Below are positions 1 to 11,584 of a stretch of 64,000 bases of DNA, one piece after another. Position numbers and translations under genes: made by a program. The DNA lies in NCBI GenBank assembly GCA_024663395.1, contig JANFAH010000115.1, positions 1 to 64,000 on the forward strand. Direction: 5' to 3'. This DNA comes from Pisolithus tinctorius (lineage: Eukaryota > Basidiomycota > Agaricomycetes > Boletales > Pisolithaceae). The notes below the pieces were generated by a model. That model had not been told where the DNA came from. It searched no databases and was given only the letters and a program-made list of their open reading frames with translations. Each line of letters begins with the position of its first letter. Positions within the stretch are counted from its first letter, which is position 1.

Positions 1-2
1 CC

Positions 3-347
3 TTAGCTGCCCTAGCTGCACAATATCATATCCATCACATCTGTATCTCTCCTTACAACTCTCAGGCTAATGGCATTGTAGAGTGTCACCACTATGATGT
101 TTGCGAGGCTATCATGAAGAGCTGCAAGAACGATGACTGCCACTGGCACACCATTGTGCACTCCATGTTCTGGGCCGAGCAGGTCACCATCTTGAAATCC
201 ATGGGTTTATCCCCTTACTTCATGGTACATGGTGTTGAACCGCTGTTCCCATTTGACCTCACTGAAGCTACCTTCCTCTTACCCCTATCCCACAATGATG
301 TGACACCACTGACTACCACAGAACTGATTGCTTGGCACATGCTGTAG
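3..347 (+). pseudogene. Ty3/Gypsy integrase remnant
   Basis: One frame is open from the window edge to the stop at 345-347. It reads like the C-terminal half of a retroviral-type integrase core. An ISPYNSQANGIVE segment matches the region around the catalytic Glu in Gypsy integrases, and YFMVHGVEPLFPFDL resembles the conserved block that follows it in basidiomycete Gypsy elements. After LIAWHML the frame hits closely spaced stops, so the downstream part is decayed. The 5' part lies outside the window. The sequence is CpG-poor, as expected of an old mutated copy. The family assignment rests on recognised motifs only. Confidence 0.75.
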
Positions 348-1872
348 GAATAGGTAAGAGAAGGTACCTAAAAATAGAAATAGTCAGAGATGGGCGAGAT
401 TTGTGCCTGACCCAAAAGGGAGGTCCTGTTTTGGAGAAATGAAGTGTAGTAAAAATGTAAAAAATGCGAACTCAAATGGAAAACTTAACTCTGTCTGTCC
501 AATAGCTCTTGCCAGTCCTCTGGCCCTTTGGGTACTCCCCAAAGTAATAAATCTAACTTTGAAAACTTGCTGAATTGCAAGACAAAATCACCCTGCTACT
601 GAGGGCCTGTGACATGTACTGGATTGTATGGTAAACTGAACTCATGCAAACACAGCACATGTGCTTAGTCAGCAATGCGGCTGCTCGCCACCAAGTCCAG
701 TGGTACAATGCAAAAAAAAACCAAAGAAGGAAAATAAAAGAAAAGAAAACTCTCCATCCCTTGAACTCTTGACTCAGACAGCTTCTCCTAGGGAACTCAA
801 ACTTGTTCCCTACATCTGAGGGGGGTTTAGACTTCGACCATCCTCAGTCACCCCTCTTCCTTGTGCAGACATCCTCAGCTTTGCCAACTTCTCCCTTGCC
901 CCTCTCACAAAACAGCCTCTCGCCCTGACCTCACCAACGAATACTCAGCCTCTCACCCTTTGCCTTCTCGCAAAAAACCCACTTCTGGCCTCACAGCCCA
1001 ATCCCCCTATCCACATCCTCGACCTGCACCAGCCTACTTCCTTGGCCTCAAACATGCACTCAGTTTCACCAAACCCTTTTCACTCTTATCCTCTCTAGCA
1101 CACTCCCTGCCTCTCGACCACTCCTCTCAAAACCCAAACCTTGCACCAAACACCAATGGAGATAAACTCCAGGAGAACGAACAAGTGAGGGATAAATCAA
1201 GTGCAGAGTGAGTTGATGACTGCTCTTCAAGGCACAGTCTTTGCACGACATGGTAACACAGCATAACACAGCGCTGCGGCTGGTACAGCGGAGATTGGCC
1301 TTTATGAGGCAGTTGAAGACATATATGTACCTATAAAAAAAAAGAATAACTCTCACTCAGTCATGTATTTACCATCCTTATACACATATGTGCTCTTGAC
1401 TCCTACTCGTCCTTAAGATGATCTCGCACATAAGAAAAGTGAAAGAAAATTGCAACTAGATGTCAGGGTGAGTAGAATCACCTGAAGACTAGCATGACTT
1501 GGTTGAACAAAGTCACTCGAGGCAAAACTCATATTAAAGAAAACTATATATCAATACTCTCACCAGGACTTTCACTTTGTCCACTTGTCCCATTCCTATT
1601 TTCACAGCCTCAACTCCCTGTGCATGTGCACACTTGATTTCTTGTACTTTGTCTGGTGGCCGAAGCCCTTGCACTAAGTGTCACCAAGCAACCTTGAGTC
1701 ACCTGCCTTCATTCACCACTTTTTTGACCCTAGAAACAAAGTATCCTGACATAGTATAAGCTCGAATCATAATAAGGCATGTCACCTTGGATCTGTATAT
1801 CCTCAAGCCTTCTCTGAAGATAGGTCTTCGACTCTGGTGGGTACAGGCATGAATTCGCTTTGCTCTTGATTG
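348..1872. other. Gene-poor, low-complexity stretch
   Basis: No convincing gene is seen. Positions 840-1210 are pyrimidine-rich; the 116-codon frame at 861-1211 is Pro/Ser-rich with no recognisable domain. A poly-A tract lies at 712-745. The 60-codon frame at 1577-1759 has no recognisable content. The segment may include decayed 3' sequence of the Gypsy remnant to its left, but I cannot define an LTR. Confidence 0.4.
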
Positions 1873-4800
1873 TCAGCCTTCAACCTCATAGTCAGGTGGG
1901 CGAAGTCTCGATTCTAAGTACTGATGAATGGCTTTGAGCCATCCCTTCTTGTCGATCACCTTTTCCTTCGCACTAAAGTACCTGCACTTCGCAGTATAAA
2001 GTGCTCGAATCAAAACTAAAAAGGGTACCTGGATTTCATATATCCACTTCCTGAGTTTCCCTTCCAGTGCCCTTGCCTTCAACACTCCTCTTGCCTTGAG
2101 GAACTCCACCCTTGCTTCACTCAATGCCAGCTCTTTACTGGAAGCTGACCATTCGCACTCGGACCCACTGGATACCCTAACACCAAATACTCGTAAGTGA
2201 CTTGTCATGAGAACAAAAAGGAACGAGGAGTGCTCAGGCTCTGGGTGCAAATTCATGTCACTTCGAACATGCTGCATGTGGTTTTGTTGTTCTAACCCAC
2301 ATCGGCCCTCTCTGATTTCTGTGGCTGCCTGCGGAGTTCCCTGTGTGATGTCGTATTGACTTGAGCACTGCCTTCATGCTCTTGAGCATGTCCATCCTTG
2401 ACTGTAGTCTTCGCATACTCTAGAATAATGTAGTCGTAAGGCAAACAATGTGAGATAACAGGAACTTCTTGAACAAAAACGAAACATCGAGCTATCCAGC
2501 TCATCTGGTATGACTCCAACATCTCTTGCAGGTTGCATGGTCTCTCGTATCCTCAACGGTTGGTGTCATAGTTCTATCAAGGACTGCTGTACTTGCCCCA
2601 AACGATCCTTTACAGTCTGCTTCTTCCCTTCATAGGTCATCATAGTCGCATGTATCACATTCACAGATCATCGAAGATGTCTACCTTCCCTAGAATAGTG
2701 AAAATGTAAGTAACATGTCCTACAACCAAAGTAAATCCTTGAGCCATCAAGCTCAGTACCTGCACTTGTTGTGCCTTGTCTCCATTGAATGACTCTTCCT
2801 ATTTCGTGCAGCTGTCAATTCACATCCAGTCCTGTCATTGTTGCTAACATCTGCTGTGCCGCCTCCCGGCCTTTGTCATCAAACATCTCATTTTCTTTGA
2901 TACTGCACTGTAATGTCAGCATTCTTGCTCTCATGTACTGTACCCATTCCCCCCATTCATAGTAGCATCATTGTGCTGCATCGTGTCGCTTCACATCGAT
3001 AGTCTGCTGTCCCTTTCATATGTCACTTCCCATTCTTGAATCCCAGCCACTTGGACAGCACTTGTACTCCTTCGCATATACCAAGTTCTCCTACAATAAC
3101 ACAGTAGTAAGTGAAATGGCACAAAACAAAAGAGAACAAAGGAGCTGTTGAGCCCAGCAGTTGGATCCACAAGGTCCCTCCTCCATCAAACGACTTCTGT
3201 TGCTTTGAACGACCATCGATCGCCAGCGAACCATAACACCACTGTTCGTACTCCTGTGGCCTTCTGCAGTTGTTCATATGTATTCTGTACCCTTAAGTGT
3301 GATGGTCTTCACTCATGCTCGTCATGGTATGCATCGAACAGTTTCTTCAGATGGGGTACTTGCTCGTCGATGCCCACAACACCAGTGCCAATAAATACGA
3401 TGCTTGCAGGACTTGTGCAGACGAGCCTATGGGCACCAGCTGCAACAGCCATGATGATGATGGCTCAGGTGCCCTCAACATCGACCCTGATGTAGATGGA
3501 GGGGTCTTTCGTGCCTTGTTGTAGTAAGGTAGCCTGTATGATATATGTAATGCCCAATCTCTTCAATATATCCAGCATGTCCTGCTCGTCAGTAATGTTT
3601 TCCACATGACCAGGGGCTCTGTGATGTCTCTGCATGACACCCAACACAGAGACAGAGTCTCCCTCCACCAGCCAATCAATGATATATTGTCCTACTAGAC
3701 CACTTCGTACTGCAGATGCATCATCACTCGAAGACTTGTCGACACTCTGTAAAGACTTGCGCTCCCTAAAATACTGTAGCTGTAAGTAAAACACTTCAAA
3801 GAAAAAGCTGAAGCTTGGGCCTTTGAGCCCAGGTGGCATGGCTTCAATGCCCCTTGCATCTCGTGCATCTGGTTGTGACCTCGAAGCTCGCTGTCATAGC
3901 AGTTCTTGCCTGTAAGTCCATAAAACTGCCTTGAACACCTCTCTTCAGGCATCTCGTAGTTGTTGCACTTGTCGCTCTGTAGGTTGATACATTGTTTCTT
4001 CGAAGTCGTTGTCTATCCTAAAGTAACCTAACTGTGAGTAAAAAGCCACACTACTAAAATCGAAACTTGGGCCATCATGCTCAGTGTCCATGTCTGTCAA
4101 ATCTCATATCCTCAATGATCACTGTTGCAGATCGAGCCATAATCGCCATGGATGTCTCACTGTACTTCCATGCAACCTTCGACCATAGACTATCGAAGGC
4201 TCCTCTATAACAGTCCCAGTTCATCATAGACATCCATGCTTCCCAGAATAATGAAGATGTGAGCAGCATATCCTGAAATAAAAGTGGAACTTTGAGCTAT
4301 TGGGCTCATCATTTGTCTCCACCATGCCTTGTATCCATCATATGGCCACTCTCGCACCATGCAGCCTTCAGTCTGTGTTGAACATTACAGTCACTGTTGT
4401 TGCTCAAGTCGCTACTGCTGCCCTTGTTGTACTTCCGCGTGAGCTTCGTTCGTAGCTTGTCTTAGAATCCTGAGATGCGATCGCTGGAATGTTGGTAGCA
4501 CTTTGCCACAACCAACTGCTATCCCTAGAGTAGAATAAATGTAAGTAAGGCGCTCTAAAGTCGAAACAAACCCATGAGCCATCAAGCCCGGTGCCTGCAC
4601 TCTCCACACCTCGTTTCCATCGAATGGCAATTTGTGCCTTGTGTGGCTGTCGATCCACACCGAGTCTAGCCATCGTTGTATTGGTCACTGTAGTCATCAT
4701 CATTGTCACCATCGCTCGTCTGTATATGATCTCCTCAGGCATAGTTTCTGTACTGAATGAAAAGAACAAAACCACCTTTGTGCCTTCAGCTTGCCCTGAC

Positions 4801-5887
4801 TGCTTGCCCCATTCATAGTAGTACCATCATATCATGTCGCATATCTTCATACTGACTCTCCATTGTCTCTTCTCATAGGTTGCTGTGGTCTCTCATATAG
4901 CAATTGCTGGAATGCCGGTCACGTCTTGTCATAGATAACTGTTCTCCCTATATAAACCTAGGTGTAAGTAAAGCATCCTGAAGTAAAAATGAAATGTTGA
5001 GCTATTGAGCTCGCTCCATGTGATCCCAATGTCTCTCTCATGTCGCATTCACTCTTGTATCCTTGACAGTTGTTGTTGTAGATCGAACTGTAGTTGTCGC
5101 ACTTGTTTTGCAGTATGTCTGAGTGCCTTATGTTCATAGTCCTTTGTAGGTTCTCGTGCCATGGTTGCACTTCGTCATAGGTACCTTTCAGCCCTAGAAT
5201 AGTGTATATGTAAGTAAAATGTTTCAAAATCTGAACAAACCTGTGAGCCATTGGGCTCTCCATCTGCATTCCTCATGCCCCAATTCTGTTGAGTGGCACA
5301 TCTGATCTTGCTTGGCCATCGATCTGTGCTAAGTCTAGTTGTTGTTGGTTCTCTTCTCACTGTCACTGTCGCTCATTCGTAGTCCATCATTGACACTTGA
5401 ATTGCGATCATGAGGACCTCCGTCGTGCTTTGTCATGTATGTCCATTTGCCCTAGAGTAGGATAGTCATAAGTAAAATGTCTCGAAATCAAAACGAACCC
5501 ATGAGCTGTTGAGCTTGGTGCCTGCACTCCTCGCACCTTGTCTCCATAGTACGGTGCATCCAATCTTGCCTGGCCATCGATCTGCACTCAGTGTAATCAT
5601 CATTGTCGTCGCTTGTATTGCGATCGTTGCTGTTTGTTGTAGATAGTTACCTCCCCTAGAATAGCATAGATGTAAGTAAAGCATCTCGAAATCAAAACAT
5701 ACCTCTGAGCCATCAAGCTCAGTATCTGTGCTCATCGCACATCGTTCCCATCAGATGGCACATCCAACCTCATACGGCTGTTTATCTGCGTTAAGTAGGG
5801 TCATTGTTGTTGTTGCTGTCACTTGGGTTGCTACTGTTGTCATCCTTGCTGCCACCACTGTCGCTCATAGTCGCAGTAACTTCCATA
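1873..5887 (-). pseudogene. Unrecognised gene or gene relic made of tandem exon-intron modules
   Basis: On the minus strand the region begins with an ATG at 5887 followed by a Ser/Asp/Asn-rich segment (SDSGGSKDD, then SNNNND). It ends with a Lys/Glu-rich tail (AKEKVIDKKGW, then YEVEG and a stop at 1873). Between these lie at least ten diverged modules, each an exon-like piece of roughly 150-200 nt followed by a short intron-like piece. Exon-like pieces often begin with an Asp/Ser-rich stretch and include a D-R-W-P-x-K-I-like motif. The intron-like pieces have GTWTGT-type starts, a TTACTTAC branch-site-like motif and CTATTCTAG ends. No complete frame could be built and stops are frequent, so it is probably decayed. 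I do not recognise the family. The first transposable element lies immediately upstream, at 5892. Confidence 0.4.
1970..5740 (-). repeat. Diverged tandem array of intron-like motifs
   Basis: A 45-60 nt motif recurs near 2015, 2460, 2720, 3120, 3790, 4040, 4280, 4540, 4975, 5215, 5465 and 5685. On the minus strand it reads approximately GGCTCAnnG, GTTYGnTTYGAYTT, TTTACTTACA, CTATTCTAG. Spacing is often 230-260 bp. The motif carries splice-donor, branch and acceptor-like signals in the right order, so the duplicated unit seems to be a whole exon-intron pair. Copies differ at many positions, so the array is old. Confidence 0.6.
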
Positions 5888-5891
5888 TGGT

Positions 5892-7698
5892 GTGAGTCAA
5901 AGTGAGGTTCAGTGGTGGAAACCAACCAAAACCAACACAAAAGACAAAAAGAGCGAGTAGTGGTGTGCCTATGCAGTACCTAGATGGTAGAACCTTTGAT
6001 TTGGGAGGGTTTTTGCAAACTACAACACTCAAAGATGAGTGCGGAGGGTTGGGGGTGCTCCTGATGAAGAGGGAGCAAGAATGTGATAGATTGCGATGGG
6101 GTAGACTGCTGTCAGCCTACAGATGGGTGGATGATGACTTAATTCAATGTCCTAGGCTGCACTAAGCTCAGGAAGGGCTTGGAGCGAAGTATATTGATGA
6201 TAGACGATGATAAGTGAAGTAGACGATAGCTAGACCCTTAATAAAGTCTCAACTATTGAAGCTGATGAATGATTTACTGAGAGATGATGAAATGCGAGCA
6301 AGAGGGGCTCTCTGATGTCTTCTTCTTTTAGCTATCTAAGTACAGTGATTTATATACAGTACAGGGGCATTGCCTATGGGAAACAAGGTGCAAACACTTG
6401 GTAAGTGATTGGTAACTGATAAGTAAGGAATGTAAGCGATGGGTAATTGTCTTGGAAAGCATTGGTAAACATTGGTAAGGATAAGTAAGCCAAAAAGCAA
6501 AGAATCAGTAAGCAAAGTCAAAAGATTGGTAAGTATTGGCAATAGGTGAGTCAAGGACAGTCAGAATGTCAGAGTATGAGTCAAGTAATGTGAGGAACTG
6601 GGAAAGCGCACTGGAATCACATTAGGGGGAGGCTGTGCATGTCACATCTCAAAGAGATCTCCTTTGGGCCAAAGTGGGATGACAGAGAGGCAGCGCCAAT
6701 CTGATACCGATACAGTACATCCAAAAGCAGACAGGGTGAGTCAGATGTCAACAGGGGTCAAGCTTTGGGGGTCTGTGGGGTGACAGGAGCATAGGGGATC
6801 ACAACTTTCCCCCCAAACCATCCTCTCAGTGAAGCAAATAAAACTTCATGAATGAGGCTCTGATGGAAGAGAGGATGAAGGGGGAGCATCTTCTGCTGTA
6901 TCTTGCAATAAGGAGGCAAGATGTGCATCATACTCGTCATGGATGCGATCAGGGAGAGTAGAGAACAGTAGATTATACTGTAGCTGTCGCAATTTTGGGA
7001 GAATGACAGACGAGACTGGTATGAAGACATTGCAGGGAGCAGGGAGGAAGGATCCATATGCTTCTTGGACTGGAGAGACTGAAACAACCACATAAGACCT
7101 TGCCAAGCGAATGACAGACCTGAGGCGACCAAAGAACGTCCTCCTAGAGGTCATGCTGACAAAAAGAATGTGCTGTCCAAGCTGGATGGGCTGAGAGGGG
7201 GCAGATGAGGATGGGATGTACCAGGATGCTTCAGGATGGAAGCTGGTAGGAACTCCTGGTAGATATATGTAGCCATGGTCCCTAGCAAAGGGGACAAGCA
7301 AAATGATTGATGTGGAGGCAGCCATATCAGAAGAATTAGTGAAATGAGCATCTTTTGGAGGGAGTGCTGTGGAAACGTGTGGAGTGCGCAAATCCTTTCC
7401 AATTTTGGAAGGTAGGATCGCGTGGCTGAGCACTACAAGCGAGTGTGGGAATGGTTTCGGTATCTGCAGAAATGGCAGAGATATGTTGAAAACCGGAATG
7501 CCATACATGGGTGCTTAAGAATTTTGACCAGTGCTTAACTTGCTCCCTTCTTTTTCTTTGGCATTGATGACTTGTTCTTGTGCAAGGGATGACTTCTGAC
7601 ATTTCTGGCTGTCCTTCTTCACATGAAAGCTATGGTCTTCATCTCCATTCATCAGCTGTATCCATGTCCATCTCACCAAACACCTTTGGTGTGTGACA
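5892..7698 (-). mobile_element. Unclassified 1.8-kb element, copy 1
   Basis: This segment is nearly identical to 48,031-49,840 over its whole length, and the match starts and stops abruptly on both sides, as for a mobile element. The ends are TGTGAGTC and TGTGTGACA, so the termini have a TG...CA form like an LTR. The flanks are ATGG and CTGG, not a perfect direct repeat. A small hairpin (CACCAAA/TTTGGTG) lies just inside the right end. Strand is given by the only long shared ORF. No transposase, reverse transcriptase or tyrosine recombinase is visible, so it could be a solo LTR, a non-autonomous element or a new type. Confidence 0.6.
6846..7508 (-). CDS. Hypothetical 220-aa protein of the 1.8-kb element
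   Basis: The frame is open for 220 codons and lies inside the repeated element. It is conserved in the second copy (48,987-49,544), where the N-terminal part has lost its frame. The protein has hydrophobic stretches (for example SIILLVPFARDHGYIYLPG) and a Ser/Pro-rich C-terminus. I recognise no domain or catalytic motif. Low CpG and survival of the frame in one copy only make it uncertain whether it is expressed. It may be part of a longer, split element gene. Confidence 0.35.
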   Translation of the reverse strand: MYGIPVFNISLPFLQIPKPFPHSLVVLSHAILPSKIGKDLRTPHVSTALPPKDAHFTNSSDMAASTSIILLVPFARDHGYIYLPGVPTSFHPEASWYIPSSSAPSQPIQLGQHILFVSMTSRRTFFGRLRSVIRLARSYVVVSVSPVQEAYGSFLPAPCNVFIPVSSVILPKLRQLQYNLLFSTLPDRIHDEYDAHLASLLQDTAEDAPPSSSLPSEPHS

Positions 7699-9440
7699 CT
7701 GGCCACTTCTTTTCCCTCAGACTCTTTCTCTTATCACGGTCTCTATTCCTTTAGCACTTGTAGTATACCCTCAGCCTCTGTTTTGGCCTGTCTTGTGTGT
7801 ATGCACTGTTGTGCAGCTTCCCTTTACTTGTACCCTGTCTTACTTAAGTTCCAGGTTTGCCTGGACTATAAAGTGCTGTACTTATGTACAGAATAATACC
7901 TTTTGGCACTCAGAAGGTCACCATGAGTTTCTTTTCCACTTTGTCTACACTGCATGTCTTGCATACTGCCATGCATGAACTACGTATACCACTTGCACCA
8001 CTCACATCGCCAGTACTATTCTGCAGAACACATCATGCACATCACGAAACACTACTGCTACAAAGTGCTGGGTCTCACCTTCTAGTCTTGACAGTCCAGA
8101 ATCCCTTGGGATGAACAATTCGTTCCCTTCATTTTTTATTGCTGTTATCTAAGCCATCTAGCTCATATTATACAGCTACTTGGACTTTTCCTACACTGTG
8201 CATGGAATCTTCTGAGAGTCACACCACATATCATTGCATATGTACACATAATTGCAAGTGTCATTCCCACCAGTCTCAAGTTGTCTGATGCTAACCATAA
8301 TTGAGGCATATCTTACTCTGAGTTTGGCACCCAAATGGGCCAATGAATTTGGAGACATTGACCTGCAGGCAATGTCATGGATGATTGTCAAGATGTTCAA
8401 GCATTTGGATGACTGGACACATGAGACCATTGAGTGGTGGAACATGTATGTTGTCCTCACCATAAGCATGCTCAACATGTACTGGACTTAATTATTGTTA
8501 GGCATGCTTTCCTGCAACACCTTCACAATGGCACAGCATCCAAGAACAAGGAGCAGGCTCAACCAGATCCTGAGTCTGACAATGATGTCCTACATATCCG
8601 AGCAAGACATGCCAAGCAGGTGTCCAGGAACCCACCAACCTCCAATGTGTCCATGCAAATGTAAGACTCTTATGTTTATTGATCCTTAGGATGCTTACTT
8701 GTGTTGTATCTCAAAGCTGCACACCAGCATCATCTTCATCTCATGACTCTGATGTTAGTGAGAACACTAACAATTCCATTGCAAGCATCAACAGACCAGA
8801 AATCCATCCAAATGGTCAGCACTGGCCTGAGTGTGATGTCTCCCCACTTACAAGTGACAAAGACAAAGACATGGGGGACGAGGCACCTCCACCTGTCTGC
8901 AAGACTGTGCCAGCAAACAAATGATGTGCCACCTCCCTTACTAACAGAAATGAAGACCCTGAGGTGCTGGCACCTGCCCACAAGAAAGCTGCACCAGTAA
9001 ACAAATGGCACAAGAAACCTGCAGAACAAGAGGATATCTTCACAGACACTGTGGACTCCCCTGGCATGAAGACACACAATGCCATGGTGCATGCCCATAA
9101 CCAACCCCAAGTCAGATGCCCTCCTAAGAAACAGAAAAATGGTTTCTAATCGCTCTCACTTCTCATACCAGTTCTGCCTTTTTGTATGTGCATTGAACAC
9201 TTTCACATTTGCCTTAGATGCTTGTACATTGACCTGGGACACTTGTGTATTCACCTTAAATGCTTTCACATTCAGGAGGGACCCTTCCGATTCACTTTGC
9301 ACACTCTCATTCACCAAATTGCACACTTCTGTATTTGTTTGGTATGCTTCTTGCATGGTCCTGTATTTGTCTGGCACACTAGAGTTGTATCTTGTCAGTG
9401 CAGTTTTACTAATATAATTGTGATTGGTCATCTATTTGTA
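7699..9440. other. Gene-poor stretch with decayed coding-like pieces
   Basis: The longest plausible piece is on the plus strand at 8252-8491 (79 codons, a soluble-looking segment with EFGDIDLQAMSWM). It is followed by Ser/Asp- and Pro/Lys-rich fragments in shifting frames up to 9149. These could be one decayed gene of an unknown DNA transposon, but no domain is recognisable. Between 9180 and 9380 a degenerate unit of about 30 bp (GCTTTCACATT / CTTGTACATTGACC) is repeated several times. In the minus strand it encodes a repeating NVKAF/VNTQVS pattern. Confidence 0.35.
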
Positions 9441-9444
9441 TGAA

Positions 9445-9745
9445 ACCAAGGATCTAGTAAGCCCTAGCAAGATGTGGCCCATTGAAATGCCTAGTAAGGC
9501 TGGTTGAGCAATACAAGGCCTAGCAAGGTGCAGTAGGCTTAACATGACTAAGTAGGTCATGCAAGGCCTAGTAAGGCCAGAGAGGTCATGTGAGACCAAG
9601 CAGGGCCAGGCAGATCCTGCTAGCCCCATAGGATTCTGCTAGACTGGTAGCATGAGAGGTTGCTAACTAGGTCCTGCTAACCTAGCAACATCTACTATGC
9701 TGAGTAAGCCTAGTAAGGCCTAACTCAGCCTTGGTAGACTCGGAC
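9445..9745. repeat. Degenerate CTAGTAAGGC-type short tandem repeat
   Basis: The motif (C)CTAGYAAGGC and variants such as CCTAGCAAGGTG and CCTAGTAAGGCC occur roughly every 20-35 bases in this 300-bp stretch. It directly abuts the left border of duplicated unit 1, where homology to the rpn6 gene begins at about 9762. No gene is seen here. Confidence 0.55.
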
Positions 9746-9761
9746 ATGTTTGCTGATGTTG

Positions 9762-9876
9762 AATGGCATTGAACACATGACAAACCTGATGAGATGAGAA
9801 TTTGCTTGTAAATCTCCTCTGCCCATGGTGGGTGGGCATTCTTGGCTTCATCCAGCAGTGCTTGGTCAGTGGTCAT
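9762..9876 (-). pseudogene. rpn6: rpn6 first-exon fragment (unit 1)
   Basis: From the ATG at 9876 the minus strand encodes a close copy of the Rpn6 N-terminus ([16 protein letters not shown]), followed by the start of intron 1. Homology to the fuller copies (25,187 and 46,153) ends abruptly inside that intron at about 9762, where unrelated repeats begin. Only exon 1 survives, so it cannot make Rpn6. Nearly every CpG of the unit 2 copy is TpG or CpA here. Confidence 0.85.
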
Positions 9877-9966
9877 TGTGGTGGTGGTGGTGGTGGTGAC
9901 AGGTCCATCATGGGGCTACCAATGCTGGGCACTGACATGTTCCTCCTGCTTTCAAGCAACCTAGCC

Positions 9967-11491
9967 ATGACTGATGACACTGTCCTCCCCATACTGAATC
10001 TCAGCCTCCCACAACACCTGTTTACACTTATAAACCCTTCTGTTGGCCATCTACATGATGTCACATGGAAATCATTTTTGGAAGGGATCAAGGCTGACAG
10101 TGCATAGACTCTTAACAATCAAACACAGGCTCACACTGGTACAGATATGGCCCCTATTATTGGGTGCTCACCTCTTCAAGTGGGATAGATGTTGACCCAG
10201 CTCTCCTTGAATCCATGGAAAAGACAAATGAAGAGCAACTCAAGAAATTGGATGAATGTCTGGCTGAAGCCCAGAAGACAGAGGGGAATCTGAATATCAG
10301 ATGCCTTGAAGGTGAGGGCAAACCATCTCACTTGGATAGGTGACAAGGTATATCCCAAGCGATCCTGGTTTGCAATCCTGAGCTTATGGGGAATGTGTGT
10401 AGGATGTGGCTGTCACAGCCCAACAACTTGCCTTGGAGAAAACACCAGGCCTTGGGTCAAGGATAGACATTACTCTAACTCTCATCCAAATAGGTTTCTT
10501 CTTTGGAGATAATATCCTCATCACTGAGAACCTTGCTGGGGCAGAAAAGTGGGTCCATGGATGCTAAACATTTCTTTCTCACTCATGTGATTTGGACAGA
10601 CTCATCAAGGAAGGGGGTGATTGGGACAGATGGAATCATCTCAAAGTGTATCATGGCTTACACATAGTTTCCATTCAGCAGTTTAAATTGGGGGGCAAGC
10701 TGTTGCTCGATGCTCTGTCCACATTCACTGCTACAGAACTCATCTCCTATGATGACTTCATTGCACTCACCATCATCAGCAGTATGCTTACCCTCCCAAG
10801 AGTAGACTTGAAGAAAAAGGTGGGTGATCTGTCCACTTTGTGGCATGGTTTATAGTTCATGTCACTCATCATCACTGCTTCCACCCAGCTCATTGCCTCT
10901 CCTGAAGTCATCTCGGTTCTTCCAGAACTGCCTGTCCTGGAAGATCTTCTGCAGAATCTCTATGACTGCCACTATGCAAAATTTTTTGTAGCATTAGGTA
11001 TGCTCTCACCACAATCCTTATCAATGAACCCACACAAACTGACATCAACTTTTTCTTTTCATAGAATTATTACCCTGTCCACTATGATGCAGCCACACTT
11101 GAACAAATGTATTTACTCCCTTCCTGACTTTTGTCTCCCTCTCCCCACACTCAATACTATGTGTGTGAAATGCATATCCTCACCTATGCACAACTATTGG
11201 AATCATATCAGAGCATGATGCTAGAGAGTCTCAGTGGCGCTTTTGGCATGAGTGTTGACTACATCAACAGGTGGGTTGATTTTTCTTTTTGGTAGGATGT
11301 ACTCAAGGGACTGGCATAGGGAACTCTCACAGTTCATCACAAATGGGCAGTTGCATTGCACAATCAATAAAGTGCATGGGATTGTAGAGACAACCAGACC
11401 ATCGATCAAGATGGCACAGTATGAGAAAGTGGTCAAGCAGGGGGATGTACTGTTGAATTCCCTGCAGAGACTCAGTAAAGTACTGTACTGA
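9967..11491 (+). pseudogene. rpn7: rpn7 pseudogene (unit 1)
   Basis: The whole exon-intron layout of rpn7 is present, ending with [12 protein letters not shown] and a stop at 11,489-11,491. Exon 2 has lost a base just after its ATGGCCCC (TACTAT in unit 2, TATTAT one base short here), and further single-base losses follow near 10,285-10,300, breaking the frame. CpG sites of the unit 2 copy are almost all converted to TpG or CpA, which also substitutes many Arg and Ala codons. It is a relic of the proteasome lid gene, not a second functional copy. Confidence 0.85.
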
Positions 11492-11584
11492 TCACTGGCT
11501 GGCATTAGTGTGGACTTTCCTTGCATAATCATAAACTGATCTGGCTTTGTTGGTTTGCCTCATTATCTGACCATCTTGGACATC

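Noticed and set aside
861..1211. 116-codon Pro/Ser-rich frame
   Set aside because: Pyrimidine-rich low complexity explains the open frame; no conserved element or second copy.
5892..7698. The 1.8-kb element as a Helitron (hairpin and CTGG at the 3' end)
   Set aside because: A target duplication (CTGG/CTGGT) is present at copy 2 and the 5' end is not TC after A, so Helitron insertion rules are not met.
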